From an uncultured Clostridia bacterium (lineage in GTDB: Bacteria > Bacillota > Clostridia > Christensenellales > Borkfalkiaceae): 64,000 nucleotides of DNA. The notes under the pieces were generated by a model. It did no database searches and was not told the DNA's origin. It worked only from the letters and a program-made list of their open reading frames with translations. Where the stretch lies: NCBI GenBank assembly GCA_949283125.1, contig CASDRK010000017.1, forward strand, positions 62,001 through 126,000. Direction: 5' to 3'. Positions 36,346-45,393 of this stretch are shown here, piece after piece; the stretch's first letter is position 1; each line of letters starts with the position of its first letter. Position numbers and translations under genes: made by a program.

Positions 36346-37787
36346 AAATCAATGTTATGCCCAACCATCTCGACGCCGAACAGGCTCTTTTGGGGTGCAT
36401 GCTTATCGACAACGAAATATTGCCGGACGTTCTGGAAAAGCTTTCGGAGGATGATTTTTATCAGGAATCTCATCGCTATATTCTCTCTGCGATGAAGATG
36501 AATTACAACAGTCACCGCCCCGTCGACATCGTCACGCTCATCGACAAGCTGGAGACCGAAGGCGATCTTGAAAAGGCCGGCGGAGTGGCGTACATCACCG
36601 AGCTTGCGCAGATAACGCCCTCTTCCGCAAACTACAATACCTATTTCGATATAGTCCGTCGCGACAGCGTAAACCGCAGACTTATACGCGCGTCGCAGGA
36701 AATAATCAAATACGCTCGCGCAAGCGACGACAGTCTGCAGAGCGTCCAGTACGCCGAAAGCCTTGTTTACGATATCTCGCGCACGAACGATTCATCGTCC
36801 GTGAAGGATATACGCGAAAGCGACGCCATTGATCAGGTCATAAACAAGTTCCAGCTGCTTGCCGAGGACAAGGACGCTTACCGCGGCGTGATGACGGGTT
36901 TTACAAGGCTGGACAGATTGACGAACGGACTGCAGAAGACCGATCTTATCGTCATTGCCGCCCGTCCCGGCATGGGCAAGACTTCGATTGCAATGAACAT
37001 AATCGAAAACGCCGCTCTGAACAACGACAAGGTGTGCGCGGTGTTTTCGCTTGAAATGCCCGAAACGCAGATAATACAAAGGCTCATGTGCAGCTATGCG
37101 GGCGTTTCCATGTCCAAGGCACTTTCCGGCGAGCTGTCGCCCAACGAATGGAAGAAGATAGCCAAGGCAAGCGAAAAGATGCGCAGATGCAGAATAAACA
37201 TCGACGATTCTTCGCGCGTGACTCCCGCTGAAATACTTTCCAAATGCCGCAGGATAAAGGCGCGCAACAACGGTCAGCTCGATCTGATAATGATCGACTA
37301 CATACAGCTGATGTCGAGCGGGAAGAAGAGCAGCGAGGTAAACCGCACTCAGGAAGTGGCGGAGATAACCCGCGAACTCAAAATAATGGCAAAGGAACTC
37401 AACGTTCCGGTTATAGCGCTTTCGCAGCTGCGCCGAATGCAGACCAAGGAGCCGCAGCTTTCCGACCTGCGCGAATCGGGCGCGATAGAGCAGGACGCCG
37501 ATATCGTAATGTTTATCAACCGTCCCGACGTGACGGCCACCGATGAAGAGATTAAAAAGAACAATATAGTGAAGGGCATGGCCGACCTGATAATTGCCAA
37601 GCACCGCAACGGCGGACTGGACAGGATAAAGCTGCGCTTCAAGGGCGAACTTACCAAATTCGTCAATCCCGAGCCCGACGACGACATAGCCGAACCCGTC
37701 TACGACAATGCGGACGAAGGGGGCCCCGCGCCCTATTCCGGAGAGCCGGAAGATATCGGCGATATCCCCGACGAGCCGCCGTTCTGA
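36336..37787 (+). CDS. dnaB: Replicative DNA helicase DnaB
   Basis: A 483-residue hexameric helicase. The N-terminal domain has PNHLDAEQALLGCML. The RecA-like motor has Walker A ARPGMGKTS and Walker B LIMIDYIQLM, then DLRESGAIEQDADIV and IAKHRNGG. It unwinds DNA at the fork. Starts at 36336 and 36357 both lack a good ribosome binding site. The ATG at 36336 lies within a dispersed 23-bp repeat 7 bases after the pepF stop, so coupling is likely. Confidence 0.97.
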   Translation: MSDKINVMPNHLDAEQALLGCMLIDNEILPDVLEKLSEDDFYQESHRYILSAMKMNYNSHRPVDIVTLIDKLETEGDLEKAGGVAYITELAQITPSSANYNTYFDIVRRDSVNRRLIRASQEIIKYARASDDSLQSVQYAESLVYDISRTNDSSSVKDIRESDAIDQVINKFQLLAEDKDAYRGVMTGFTRLDRLTNGLQKTDLIVIAARPGMGKTSIAMNIIENAALNNDKVCAVFSLEMPETQIIQRLMCSYAGVSMSKALSGELSPNEWKKIAKASEKMRRCRINIDDSSRVTPAEILSKCRRIKARNNGQLDLIMIDYIQLMSSGKKSSEVNRTQEVAEITRELKIMAKELNVPVIALSQLRRMQTKEPQLSDLRESGAIEQDADIVMFINRPDVTATDEEIKKNNIVKGMADLIIAKHRNGGLDRIKLRFKGELTKFVNPEPDDDIAEPVYDNADEGGPAPYSGEPEDIGDIPDEPPF

Positions 37788-37825
37788 AACCGGGCGCGGG
37801 CGGAGTTCATCTGAACAATATAATT

Positions 37826-38815
37826 ATGGAAACTCTCATGCTGCCCGTCGACGGGCGATCTCTGTCGCTGGCAAAAAAAATTTTATCGGAAGGCAGGCTT
37901 GTCGCCTTTCCCACGGAGACGGTCTACGGGCTGGGCGCCGACGCGTTCAACGATTCCGCCGTCAGCCTCATCTACCGGACAAAGGGCCGTCCGTCGGATA
38001 ATCCTCTGATTGTGCACTTGCACAAGGATTACGATATTTCGCGGCTGGTCGACGGTATTCCGGATTATGCGCGCGCGCTGTCCGCCGCGTTTCTTCCCGG
38101 GCCGCTGACAATGGTCTATAAGAGCCGCGGCGCCGTTTGTCCGGCTGTTTCGTGCGGACTGGATACGCTCGCCGTGCGCATTCCGTCGCATCCGTGCGCG
38201 CAGGCCTTTTTAAAGTATGTCGACATTCCCGTGGCCGCCCCCAGCGCAAATATATCAAAACACGTCAGTCCCGTCACGGCCGGACACGTGTATGACGACT
38301 TTAAAGGAAAGATAGAGCTCATTCTCGACGGCGGAAAGTGCTCCGGCGGAATAGAGAGCACCGTCCTCGACTGTACCGGCAAAGTTCCCTGCGTTCTGCG
38401 CAGCGGTCTCGTCACGCGCGACATGATAGCGCAGGTAGCGGGCGAATGCGATGAATACATAATGAAGGACGGGGAGCGCGTCCGTTCGCCGGGAATGAAG
38501 TATAAGCATTACTCGCCCCGCTGCAAAACAGCGCTGTTCGCATACGCGGACAGGATGCAGGCTTTGCGCCTTTATCGTGAGTGCGATTGCCGCGGCGAGC
38601 GCGCGTACATCATGTGCGACAGGCAGACTGCGGCCGATATGGGGGACGCGCGCATTCTCGACCTCGGCGGCGACGAGCGCGAGGTGGCCGCCAATCTCTA
38701 CGACAGACTGCGCGAGGGCGAGCGCGTGGCGGATATGATAATCGCGGTCGCGCCGCTCAAGCAGGACGGCGTCATGGTTGGAGTGATGAACAGGCTCACC
38801 AAAGCCTGCGGGTAA
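37826..38815 (+). CDS. Threonylcarbamoyl-AMP synthase (Sua5/YwlC type)
   Basis: A 329-residue long-form Sua5 protein. The YrdC domain has LVAFPTETVYGLGADAF, KGRPSDNPLIVHL, FLPGPLTMV, PSANISKHVSPVTA and IESTVLDCTG. The C-terminal Sua5 domain follows after SPGMKYKHYSP. It makes threonylcarbamoyl-AMP from threonine, bicarbonate and ATP for the t6A37 modification of tRNAs. The next gene, an arginine phosphatase, follows at 1 base, the order known for ywlC and ywlE neighbours in Bacilli. Confidence 0.94.
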   Translation: METLMLPVDGRSLSLAKKILSEGRLVAFPTETVYGLGADAFNDSAVSLIYRTKGRPSDNPLIVHLHKDYDISRLVDGIPDYARALSAAFLPGPLTMVYKSRGAVCPAVSCGLDTLAVRIPSHPCAQAFLKYVDIPVAAPSANISKHVSPVTAGHVYDDFKGKIELILDGGKCSGGIESTVLDCTGKVPCVLRSGLVTRDMIAQVAGECDEYIMKDGERVRSPGMKYKHYSPRCKTALFAYADRMQALRLYRECDCRGERAYIMCDRQTAADMGDARILDLGGDEREVAANLYDRLREGERVADMIIAVAPLKQDGVMVGVMNRLTKACG

Positions 38816-38816
38816 A

Positions 38817-39266
38817 ATGAAGAGAAAAAAGATACTTTTCGTGTGCACGGGCAACACTTGTCGCAGCCCTATGGCTGAAATGCTGCTGCGCGCCGCGATA
38901 AAAAAACGTAAGATCAGGTGGTGGGACGCGGCGTCGTGCGGGATCATGGCGCAGGCGGGCGAAGCGATCAATGACAAGGCCGCCGCCGTTCTTAAGGAGG
39001 CCGGAGTGCCGGTAAGCGACAAGTTTGCCGCAAGGCGGCTCAGTCAGAAGCTGATGGACGGCAGCGTGCTCGTCGTCACCATGACCGAGGCGCACAGGCA
39101 GATGCTCGAAGACTGTGCGTGCGTGGCGTGCATAAGCAGCTTTGCCGGCTGCGAAGTGCCCGACCCGTACGGGGCGGGAATAGAAGTTTACAGGCTGACG
39201 CGCGACGTGCTTGCGCGCGCCTGCGACAACATAATACAAAATTACATTTTGAAATACGAGGAGTAA
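38817..39266 (+). CDS. Low-molecular-weight protein arginine phosphatase (YwlE type)
   Basis: A 149-residue phosphatase with the P-loop CTGNTCRS at residues 10-17. C10 is the nucleophile and R16 binds phosphate. The threonine before the second cysteine is the residue that gives arginine rather than tyrosine specificity in YwlE; tyrosine phosphatases usually have isoleucine there. The general-acid aspartate is in VPDPYGAG. No protein arginine kinase gene is visible in the window. Confidence 0.9.
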   Translation: MKRKKILFVCTGNTCRSPMAEMLLRAAIKKRKIRWWDAASCGIMAQAGEAINDKAAAVLKEAGVPVSDKFAARRLSQKLMDGSVLVVTMTEAHRQMLEDCACVACISSFAGCEVPDPYGAGIEVYRLTRDVLARACDNIIQNYILKYEE

Positions 39267-39271
39267 ATCAC

Positions 39272-39721
39272 ATGAAAATTGCGCTTGCGTGCGACCACGG
39301 CGCGCTCAATCTCAAAAGGGCGATCATTGAACATCTGACTGAAAAAGGCCATGAATGCGTCGACTTCGGAACGGACAGCTTCGACAGCTGCGATTATCCC
39401 GATTATGCTCTGCCCGCCGCCGAAGCCGTTGCGGACGGCCGGTGCGACAGGGGTATAGTCGTGTGCTCTACGGGCATAGGCGTTTCGATAGTGGCAAACA
39501 AAGTTCCCGGCATAAGGTGCGCGCACTGCCACGACAGTTACTGCGCAAAATTCACCCGTCTGCACAACGACGCCAACATGCTTGCCATGGGCGAAAAGGT
39601 GGTGGGCACGGGGTATGCGCTGGAGATAGTAGACGTGTTCCTCGAAACTCAATTCGAGGGCGGCCGTCATCAGCGCCGCGTGGACAAGATTTCCGCCATA
39701 GAAAAAAAATACTGCAGGTAA
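39272..39721 (+). CDS. rpiB: Ribose-5-phosphate isomerase B
   Basis: A 149-residue RpiB. It begins KIALACDHGALNLKRAI and has the catalytic cysteine region GIVVCSTGIGVSIVANK and HNDANMLAMG. It interconverts ribose-5-phosphate and ribulose-5-phosphate. AGGAG precedes the ATG, just after the phosphatase gene. A terminator follows and separates it from the his operon. Confidence 0.96.
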   Translation: MKIALACDHGALNLKRAIIEHLTEKGHECVDFGTDSFDSCDYPDYALPAAEAVADGRCDRGIVVCSTGIGVSIVANKVPGIRCAHCHDSYCAKFTRLHNDANMLAMGEKVVGTGYALEIVDVFLETQFEGGRHQRRVDKISAIEKKYCR

Positions 39722-39747
39722 TTTTTGCCGACAAGCACATGCTTTGA

Positions 39748-39778
39748 TTGCGGAATTAAAAATTTCCGCAATTTTTTT
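39748..39778 (+). terminator. Terminator after rpiB
   Basis: TTGCGGAA / TTCCGCAA around TTAAAAAT, followed by seven T. Confidence 0.85.
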
Positions 39779-39789
39779 GCGCAAAATAC

Positions 39790-39818
39790 TTTACTTCTTT
39801 ACTGTAATAAAGTATAAT
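39790..39818 (+). promoter_or_regulatory. Promoter of the yerC-his operon with a dyad in its spacer
   Basis: TTTACT at 39790-39795 and TATAAT at 39813-39818 with a 17-nt spacer. The spacer is almost exactly filled by CTTTACTGTAATAAAG (39797-39812), arms CTTTA / TAAAG. A repressor bound there would block RNA polymerase; the first gene encodes a TrpR-like protein. Confidence 0.6.
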
Positions 39819-39845
39819 GATTGTATAAAATCAAGGCGGTAGGAC

Positions 39846-40133
39846 ATGAAAGACATCCAAAAGCATATAGACGGACTGTACGATTTGTTTTTGAAGCTTG
39901 AAACCCGCGAGGACTGCAAGGCTCTTCTGGACGACCTGTGCACATATAAGGAGATAGAACAGATGGCGCAGCGCGCATATGCGGCCAAGCTCTTTCTCGA
40001 AGGCAAGACCTACAGCGAGATAATAGCCATGACGGATATTTCCAGCACGACGCTTTCGCGCATTTCCCGCTCGATCGCTCACGGCAGCGGCGGGTACAGA
40101 AAGTTTATTGACTGCGACGGTGAGGAAAAATGA
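39846..40133 (+). CDS. YerC/YecD family TrpR-related regulator
   Basis: A 95-residue helical protein of the TrpR superfamily. A helix-turn-helix is visible as LFLEGKTYSEIIAMTDISSTTLSRISRSI in two adjoining helices. It ends GSGGYRKFID, as in YerC proteins. As the first gene, overlapping hisZ by 4 bp, it probably regulates the histidine operon; the effector is not known. Confidence 0.9.
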   Translation: MKDIQKHIDGLYDLFLKLETREDCKALLDDLCTYKEIEQMAQRAYAAKLFLEGKTYSEIIAMTDISSTTLSRISRSIAHGSGGYRKFIDCDGEEK

Positions 40134-41212
40134 AGATGCTCAAGGGAGAGGACGGATTGCTGTCCGAGCTTGCGGCTCTGTACGAGCGCAGGGGTTACAG
40201 CCGGTATAAGCCGGGATGCTTCGAGGATTATTCGCTGTATCTGCGCAACATTGATTTTCTCGCGGATGCAAACGTTCTCGCGTTCGGCGGCGCCGAAGGC
40301 AGAGTGCTTGCGCTCCGTCCCGACGTGACTCTTTCGGTGATAAGCCGCGTTCCAAGTTATGGCGAACCGGTAAAGCTGTTTTATGCCGAAAAGGTTTACC
40401 GCCGTCCTGAAGGCGGCGGGGAATTCAGGGATATAAATCAGGCGGGCGTTGAGGTGATAGGCCGCATAGATGCGGCTTCGGAAGCCGAAGTTGCTGCAAT
40501 GATCACGGATACGCTCTCCGCCGTGTCCGAAGAATTTTTTCTTGATATTTCACATATGGGATACACCGAAGGTCTGATGAAATATCTCAAGCTTTTGGGC
40601 GGAGACAAGGACAGGGCATATGCCTGTCTCCGCGGTAAAAATACTCACGATTTCAAAAGTTTTGCAAAAAACAAGGGCTTGAATGCAAGTCAGACTGAGT
40701 TGTTTTGCAAAATTGCCGCGATGGGCGGCCGCGGAACCGAAGCTGTGCGGGCGGTGTCGGAGTGCGCCGTCAACGACGAAATGAAGGCTGCCGCCGACGA
40801 ACTCTTTCAGTTGCTTGATCTTGTTAAAGGAACGGGCTGCTCGGACAGGATTAATATCAATTTTTCGGCCGCAGGGAATGCCGATTATTACAACGGAATC
40901 ATTTTCAACGGCTATGTCGGCGGAGTTCCCAGACGGGTCCTGTCTGGCGGAAGATACGACAAGTTGTTGAAGAGGATGGGCAAGAGCGGCGGAGCGATAG
41001 GCTTTGCGCTCTACCTCGGAGAGCTCGAGCGCATATTTGCGCCCGAAGGCAATTTTGCGGACGTGCTGATCCTGTATGACGATGATTCGCAGGCGGCGGC
41101 GCTTGCAGAGAGCAAAAGACTTCTGGACGGCGGCAATTCTGTGCGCATCGCACGCTCCGTTCCGGAGGCGTTCGGATACGGAAAAGTGCTTGACCTGCGG
41201 GAGGGGAGTTAA
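40130..41212 (+). CDS. hisZ: ATP phosphoribosyltransferase regulatory subunit
   Basis: A 360-residue HisRS-like protein without tRNA-charging function. It has the class II core remnants LALRPDVTLSVISR, LFYAEKVYRR and FRDINQAGVEVIG, and YYNGIIFNGYVGG and LSGGRYDKLLKRMG toward the C-terminus. HisZ forms a hetero-octamer with the short HisG encoded next. The start ATG overlaps the yerC stop (ATGA). Confidence 0.93.
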   Translation: MKMLKGEDGLLSELAALYERRGYSRYKPGCFEDYSLYLRNIDFLADANVLAFGGAEGRVLALRPDVTLSVISRVPSYGEPVKLFYAEKVYRRPEGGGEFRDINQAGVEVIGRIDAASEAEVAAMITDTLSAVSEEFFLDISHMGYTEGLMKYLKLLGGDKDRAYACLRGKNTHDFKSFAKNKGLNASQTELFCKIAAMGGRGTEAVRAVSECAVNDEMKAAADELFQLLDLVKGTGCSDRININFSAAGNADYYNGIIFNGYVGGVPRRVLSGGRYDKLLKRMGKSGGAIGFALYLGELERIFAPEGNFADVLILYDDDSQAAALAESKRLLDGGNSVRIARSVPEAFGYGKVLDLREGS

Positions 41213-41836
41213 ATGATCAACATAGCTTTGCCCAAGGGTCGACTGGGCGAAAAGGCATATGCGCTGCTGTCTGCCGCGGGTTTCGGGTGCGCAACTCTTC
41301 CCGAAGACAGCCGTAAGCTGGTGTTCGGCGCCGAGAGCGGCGAGGTAAGCTATTTTTGGGTAAAACCTGCCGATGTCACCGTTTACGTGGAGCGCGGAGC
41401 GGCTGACGCTGGCGTTGCCGGCAAGGACATAATAGAGGAAAACTCGCCGGATGTATATGAACTTGCCGACCTAAAAATAGGCAGATGCCGCATGTGCGTC
41501 GCCGCAAAGGAGGGGTGGTTCGACGACGCGTCGCGGCCGCTGCGCGTTGCGACGAAGTTTGTTAATGTTGCAAAAAATTATTATGCCGGGCTGGGCAGAG
41601 ACATTGAAGTCATAAAACTCAACGGCTCTATCGAGCTTGCTCCCCTGCTCGATTTGTCCGACGTGATAGTGGACATAGTGGAGACCGGCACGACCCTGAA
41701 GGAAAACGGACTGAAGGTGTTTGCCGAAATTTTTCCCGTAAGCGCCCGTCTCATAGCCAATAAGGCGGCGTATAATTTTAAAAATTCAGAGATGCTTGCG
41801 CTTGCAGGCAAATTGGCGGATGAGGTCAGAAGATGA
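41213..41836 (+). CDS. hisG: ATP phosphoribosyltransferase, short form
   Basis: A 207-residue catalytic subunit for step one of histidine synthesis. It begins INIALPKGRLGEKA and has DAGVAGKDIIEE and the PRPP-binding DIVETGTTLKENGL. The missing C-terminal regulatory domain fits the presence of hisZ. GAGGGG lies before the ATG. Confidence 0.96.
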   Translation: MINIALPKGRLGEKAYALLSAAGFGCATLPEDSRKLVFGAESGEVSYFWVKPADVTVYVERGAADAGVAGKDIIEENSPDVYELADLKIGRCRMCVAAKEGWFDDASRPLRVATKFVNVAKNYYAGLGRDIEVIKLNGSIELAPLLDLSDVIVDIVETGTTLKENGLKVFAEIFPVSARLIANKAAYNFKNSEMLALAGKLADEVRR

Positions 41837-43107
41837 TAATTCCCGTTGTTTACGACAGTAAAAGCAGACAAAAGATCCTGGACCGCTCTGGCGTGGACGG
41901 CTCGTCTGTCGAACAGTCGGTCAGACAGATAATTTCCGAAGTGCGCGCGCGCGGCGACGCGGCGCTGTACGATTATACGGAGCGTTTCGACGGAGCAAAG
42001 CTTGATGCGCTCGCCGTTTCGGACGGCGAATTTGAAAGGGCCGAGAAAATGGTCGGCGACGAATACAAGGCCATGCTGCGGCGCTCGGCAGAAAATATCT
42101 CCGCCTTCCACCGCGCGCAGCTCAACAACGGATTCGAGATAAGAACCGAAGGTTGCGTCATGGGGCAGAAGTTCAGCCCTGTCGGAAGTGCCGGTCTGTA
42201 TGTGCCCGGCGGGAAGGCGGCGTATCCTTCCACCGTGCTGATGAATGCTCTGCCGGCAAAAATAGCCGGGGTGGCGCGCGTGGTTATGGTGACTCCGCCG
42301 CTTGCGGACGGCAGCGTCAGAGCCGAAGTTCTCGTCGCCGCGCGCATTGCCGGCGTTTCCGAGGTGTATAAAGTGGGCGGCGCGCAGGCCATAGCGGCTC
42401 TTGCCTACGGAACGGAGAGCATAGCCGGAGTGGACGTGATAACCGGGCCGGGCAACATATTTGTGGCCACCGCCAAAAAGCTTGTTTACGGCGTGTGCGG
42501 CATAGACATGATAGCCGGGCCATCCGAGATACTCATAATTGCCGACGACGGCGCGGACGCCGACTGCGTTGCGGCCGATCTGCTGTCGCAGGCGGAGCAT
42601 GACGAGCTTGCCACGGCCGTTCTCGTTACGGACAGCGCGCGGCTTGCGAACGCCGTGCCCGCCGCGCTTGAATGCAGACTGAATGCTCTTGCCCGCCGCG
42701 ATATCGCGCGCGTATCCATAGAGAACAATTGCAAAATAATAATAGCAAAAGATCTGCGCGAGGCCGCAAAGATATCGGACGAGCTTGCGCCCGAGCATCT
42801 TGAACTTGCGGTAAAGCAACCCTTCGACTTGCTGAAGATGGTGAACAATGCCGGTTCGGTATTCCTCGGTTACAGCACTCCCGAACCTGTCGGCGACTAT
42901 TATGCCGGGACCAATCACACGCTTCCCACGGGGGGCACGGCAAAATTTTCCTCACCGCTCGGCGTGCAGAATTTTATGAAGGCGACGCAATACGTGTATT
43001 ATTCGGACAATAAACTTGCGGCGAGCGCAGACGATATAGTTATGTTTGCCCGCTCCGAAGGGCTGACCGCTCATGCGGAGAGCGTGCTTGCGAGGACGAA
43101 AAAATGA
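41833..43107 (+). CDS. hisD: Histidinol dehydrogenase
   Basis: A 424-residue zinc enzyme that oxidises histidinol twice to histidine. Family segments are GLYVPGGKAAYPSTVLM, KVGGAQAIAALAYGT, GPGNIFVATAKK, the catalytic EHLEL in ELAPEHLELAV, and GDYYAGTNHTLPTGG. It overlaps hisG by 4 bp and hisC by 4 bp. Confidence 0.96.
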   Translation: MIIPVVYDSKSRQKILDRSGVDGSSVEQSVRQIISEVRARGDAALYDYTERFDGAKLDALAVSDGEFERAEKMVGDEYKAMLRRSAENISAFHRAQLNNGFEIRTEGCVMGQKFSPVGSAGLYVPGGKAAYPSTVLMNALPAKIAGVARVVMVTPPLADGSVRAEVLVAARIAGVSEVYKVGGAQAIAALAYGTESIAGVDVITGPGNIFVATAKKLVYGVCGIDMIAGPSEILIIADDGADADCVAADLLSQAEHDELATAVLVTDSARLANAVPAALECRLNALARRDIARVSIENNCKIIIAKDLREAAKISDELAPEHLELAVKQPFDLLKMVNNAGSVFLGYSTPEPVGDYYAGTNHTLPTGGTAKFSSPLGVQNFMKATQYVYYSDNKLAASADDIVMFARSEGLTAHAESVLARTKK

Positions 43108-44165
43108 GTGAGTTTGCCTGCGGTAAGATAAATGACATTGTTCCGTACGTGCCGGGCGAACAGCCGCGCGACAGGTGCTACATTAAACTGAATACAAACG
43201 AAAATCCCTATTATTCGTCCGAAAGGGCAAGGGCGTACATTACCGAACGGGTGCTGAAGGATCTGCGGCTTTACTCCGATCCGGGGTGCGGGCCGCTCGT
43301 GCGGGCTATCGCGCAATATTACGGGGTGGAAGAACAAAACGTTCTTGTGACAAACGGCTCGGACGAAGCTCTGGCATTTTGCTTTCAGGCTTACGCAAAG
43401 GACGGCGTTTGCTTTGCCGACGTAACTTACGGATTTTACGACGTGTTTGCGCACATGTACGATTGTCCCGCGGAACACATTGCGTTGAGGGACGATTTCA
43501 CCATAGATCCCGCCGATTATTTTGCAAAGGGCAAGACGATAGTTGTCGCCGAGCCCAACGCGCAGACAGGCATAGCCATGGGAGCGGACGCGCTGCGTTC
43601 GATAATCGCAAACAATCCGCGCAATATCGTTGTGGTCGATCAGGCCTATGCGGATTTTTCCGTGCACAACGCGATACCTTTGATAAAAGAATTTAAAAAT
43701 CTCGTGGTGGTCAACACCTTTTCCAAATCGCGCTCTCTTGCGGGTGCGCGTGTTGGATACGTCATAGCCGACGCGGCGCTCATAGCCGATCTGAACAAGG
43801 TGAAATATTCCTTCCACCCGTATAACGTGAACACCGTGTCGATGTTGCTTGCAAAAGGGGCGATCGAAGACGACGACTATTTCAAAAGCACGGTGGCGAA
43901 GATAAAGGCCGCGCGCGAGAAGCTTGCGCGAGGGCTGAAGGGTATGGGATTTGACGTGTTGCCGTCGTCGGCAAACTTCGTGCTCGCGCGGACATCTGCC
44001 GTCGACGGCGGAAAGCTGTGCGGGCGGCTGAAGTCCCAAGGCATACTCGTCAGGCATTTTCCTGGCGGCAGGATAGATGATTATGTCAGGATCACTGTCG
44101 GCACGGACGAGGAAGTGTGCAAGCTTCTGGAAACTGTAAAAAAGATAACGGAGAGCGCAGAATGA
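43104..44165 (+). CDS. hisC: Histidinol-phosphate aminotransferase
   Basis: A 353-residue PLP enzyme of fold type I. It has KLNTNENPYYSS at the N-terminus, NGSDEALAF, PNAQTGIAM, VVDQAYADF, and the PLP-lysine motif TFSKSRSLAGARVGY (the usual SKA reads SKS here). It transfers nitrogen from glutamate to imidazole-acetol phosphate. A 4-bp overlap with hisB. Confidence 0.94.
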   Translation: MSEFACGKINDIVPYVPGEQPRDRCYIKLNTNENPYYSSERARAYITERVLKDLRLYSDPGCGPLVRAIAQYYGVEEQNVLVTNGSDEALAFCFQAYAKDGVCFADVTYGFYDVFAHMYDCPAEHIALRDDFTIDPADYFAKGKTIVVAEPNAQTGIAMGADALRSIIANNPRNIVVVDQAYADFSVHNAIPLIKEFKNLVVVNTFSKSRSLAGARVGYVIADAALIADLNKVKYSFHPYNVNTVSMLLAKGAIEDDDYFKSTVAKIKAAREKLARGLKGMGFDVLPSSANFVLARTSAVDGGKLCGRLKSQGILVRHFPGGRIDDYVRITVGTDEEVCKLLETVKKITESAE

Positions 44166-44773
44166 GAGTGGCGGAAGTTGCGCGCAAGACGCGCGAAACG
44201 GATATATATTTAAAACTCGACCTTGACGGAGGCGACTACAGCGTGGATACCAGATGCGGTTTTTTAAATCACATGCTTGAACTTTTTGCGTGTCACTCCG
44301 CATTCGGGCTCAACGTGAAGTGCAAAGGCGACGTCGACGTGGATTTTCATCATACCGTGGAAGACGTCGGCATAGCTCTCGGGCAGGCGTTTTGCCGTGC
44401 TATAGGAGATAAGCGCGGCATTGCACGCTATTCGCACGTGATCCTGCCGATGGACGAGTCGCTCGTTCTGAGCGCAGTGGACATAAGCGGCAGGGGCACG
44501 CTCAATTATGACGTCGCCATAGATTGCGCAAAAGTTACCGATGACAGCGACGAGGTGAAAACGCGTGCGGTAGGGCTGTTTGATACCGAACTTGTGGAGG
44601 AATTTTTTCTGTCGTTTGTGCGAGAAGCGCGGATAACTTTGCATCTTGTCAAGATGTACGGCAAAAATACTCATCACATAATAGAATGCGTGTTCAAAGC
44701 GTTTGCCCGCTCGCTGGCGCAGGCTTCGCGCATAGTCGGCGGAGACATACCGTCAAGCAAGGGGATGCTATGA
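44162..44773 (+). CDS. hisB: Imidazoleglycerol-phosphate dehydratase
   Basis: A 203-residue monofunctional HisB. Metal ligands are in GFLNHMLELFACHS, DFHHTVEDVGI and TLHLVKMYGKNTHHIIE. It has no phosphatase domain, so histidinol-phosphate hydrolysis must come from another gene. ATG 44162 overlaps hisC by 4 bp. Confidence 0.95.
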   Translation: MRVAEVARKTRETDIYLKLDLDGGDYSVDTRCGFLNHMLELFACHSAFGLNVKCKGDVDVDFHHTVEDVGIALGQAFCRAIGDKRGIARYSHVILPMDESLVLSAVDISGRGTLNYDVAIDCAKVTDDSDEVKTRAVGLFDTELVEEFFLSFVREARITLHLVKMYGKNTHHIIECVFKAFARSLAQASRIVGGDIPSSKGML

Positions 44774-45393
44774 TAGCCATAGTAGATTACGGGGTGGGCA
44801 ATATATTTTCGCTCGTCAGTTCCTTCCGCAAGATAGGAGAGGATTGCATCATTACATCCGAAGCGGGCGCGATAGCCGCGGCGGACGGCATAGTTCTGCC
44901 CGGCGTGGGGGCTTTCGGTGATGCCGCTGCGAAGCTGCGCGCGGGTGGTATGGATAAATGCGTAAAACTGGCAGCGGAAAACGGAAAACCTCTGCTCGGC
45001 ATATGTCTCGGAATGCAGTTGCTTTTTGACGTTTCATACGAATACGGCAGGCATGAAGGGCTTGGCCTGATCCGCGGCGAGGTGAGGCCGCTTGCAGAGC
45101 GGGCGGCCGGTCTGAAAATTCCTCATATGGGCTGGAACAGTCTCGACATTGCAAAGCGGTCGCCCATTCTTGCGGACGTGAAAAGCGGGGAATATGTATA
45201 TTTTGTACACTCCTATTGCGCCGAATGCGCAGATCGCGGGGACTTGGCCGCAACTGCGCGTTACGGAACCGACGTGACCGCGGCAGTCTCGCGCGGGAAT
45301 ATTCACGGAACGCAGTTCCATCCTGAAAAGAGCGGCGAGACAGGGCTCAGAATTTTAAAGGCTTTTGTTAAAACGACGGAGGTCAGGACATGA
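44770..45393 (+). CDS. hisH: Imidazole glycerol phosphate synthase, glutaminase subunit
   Basis: A 207-residue class I glutamine amidotransferase. It has VDYGVGNIFSL, the oxyanion GVGAFG, the nucleophile elbow GICLGMQLLF, and the His/Glu pair in GTQFHPEKSG. It supplies ammonia to HisF. Overlaps of 4 bp on both sides. Confidence 0.95.
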   Translation: MIAIVDYGVGNIFSLVSSFRKIGEDCIITSEAGAIAAADGIVLPGVGAFGDAAAKLRAGGMDKCVKLAAENGKPLLGICLGMQLLFDVSYEYGRHEGLGLIRGEVRPLAERAAGLKIPHMGWNSLDIAKRSPILADVKSGEYVYFVHSYCAECADRGDLAATARYGTDVTAAVSRGNIHGTQFHPEKSGETGLRILKAFVKTTEVRT

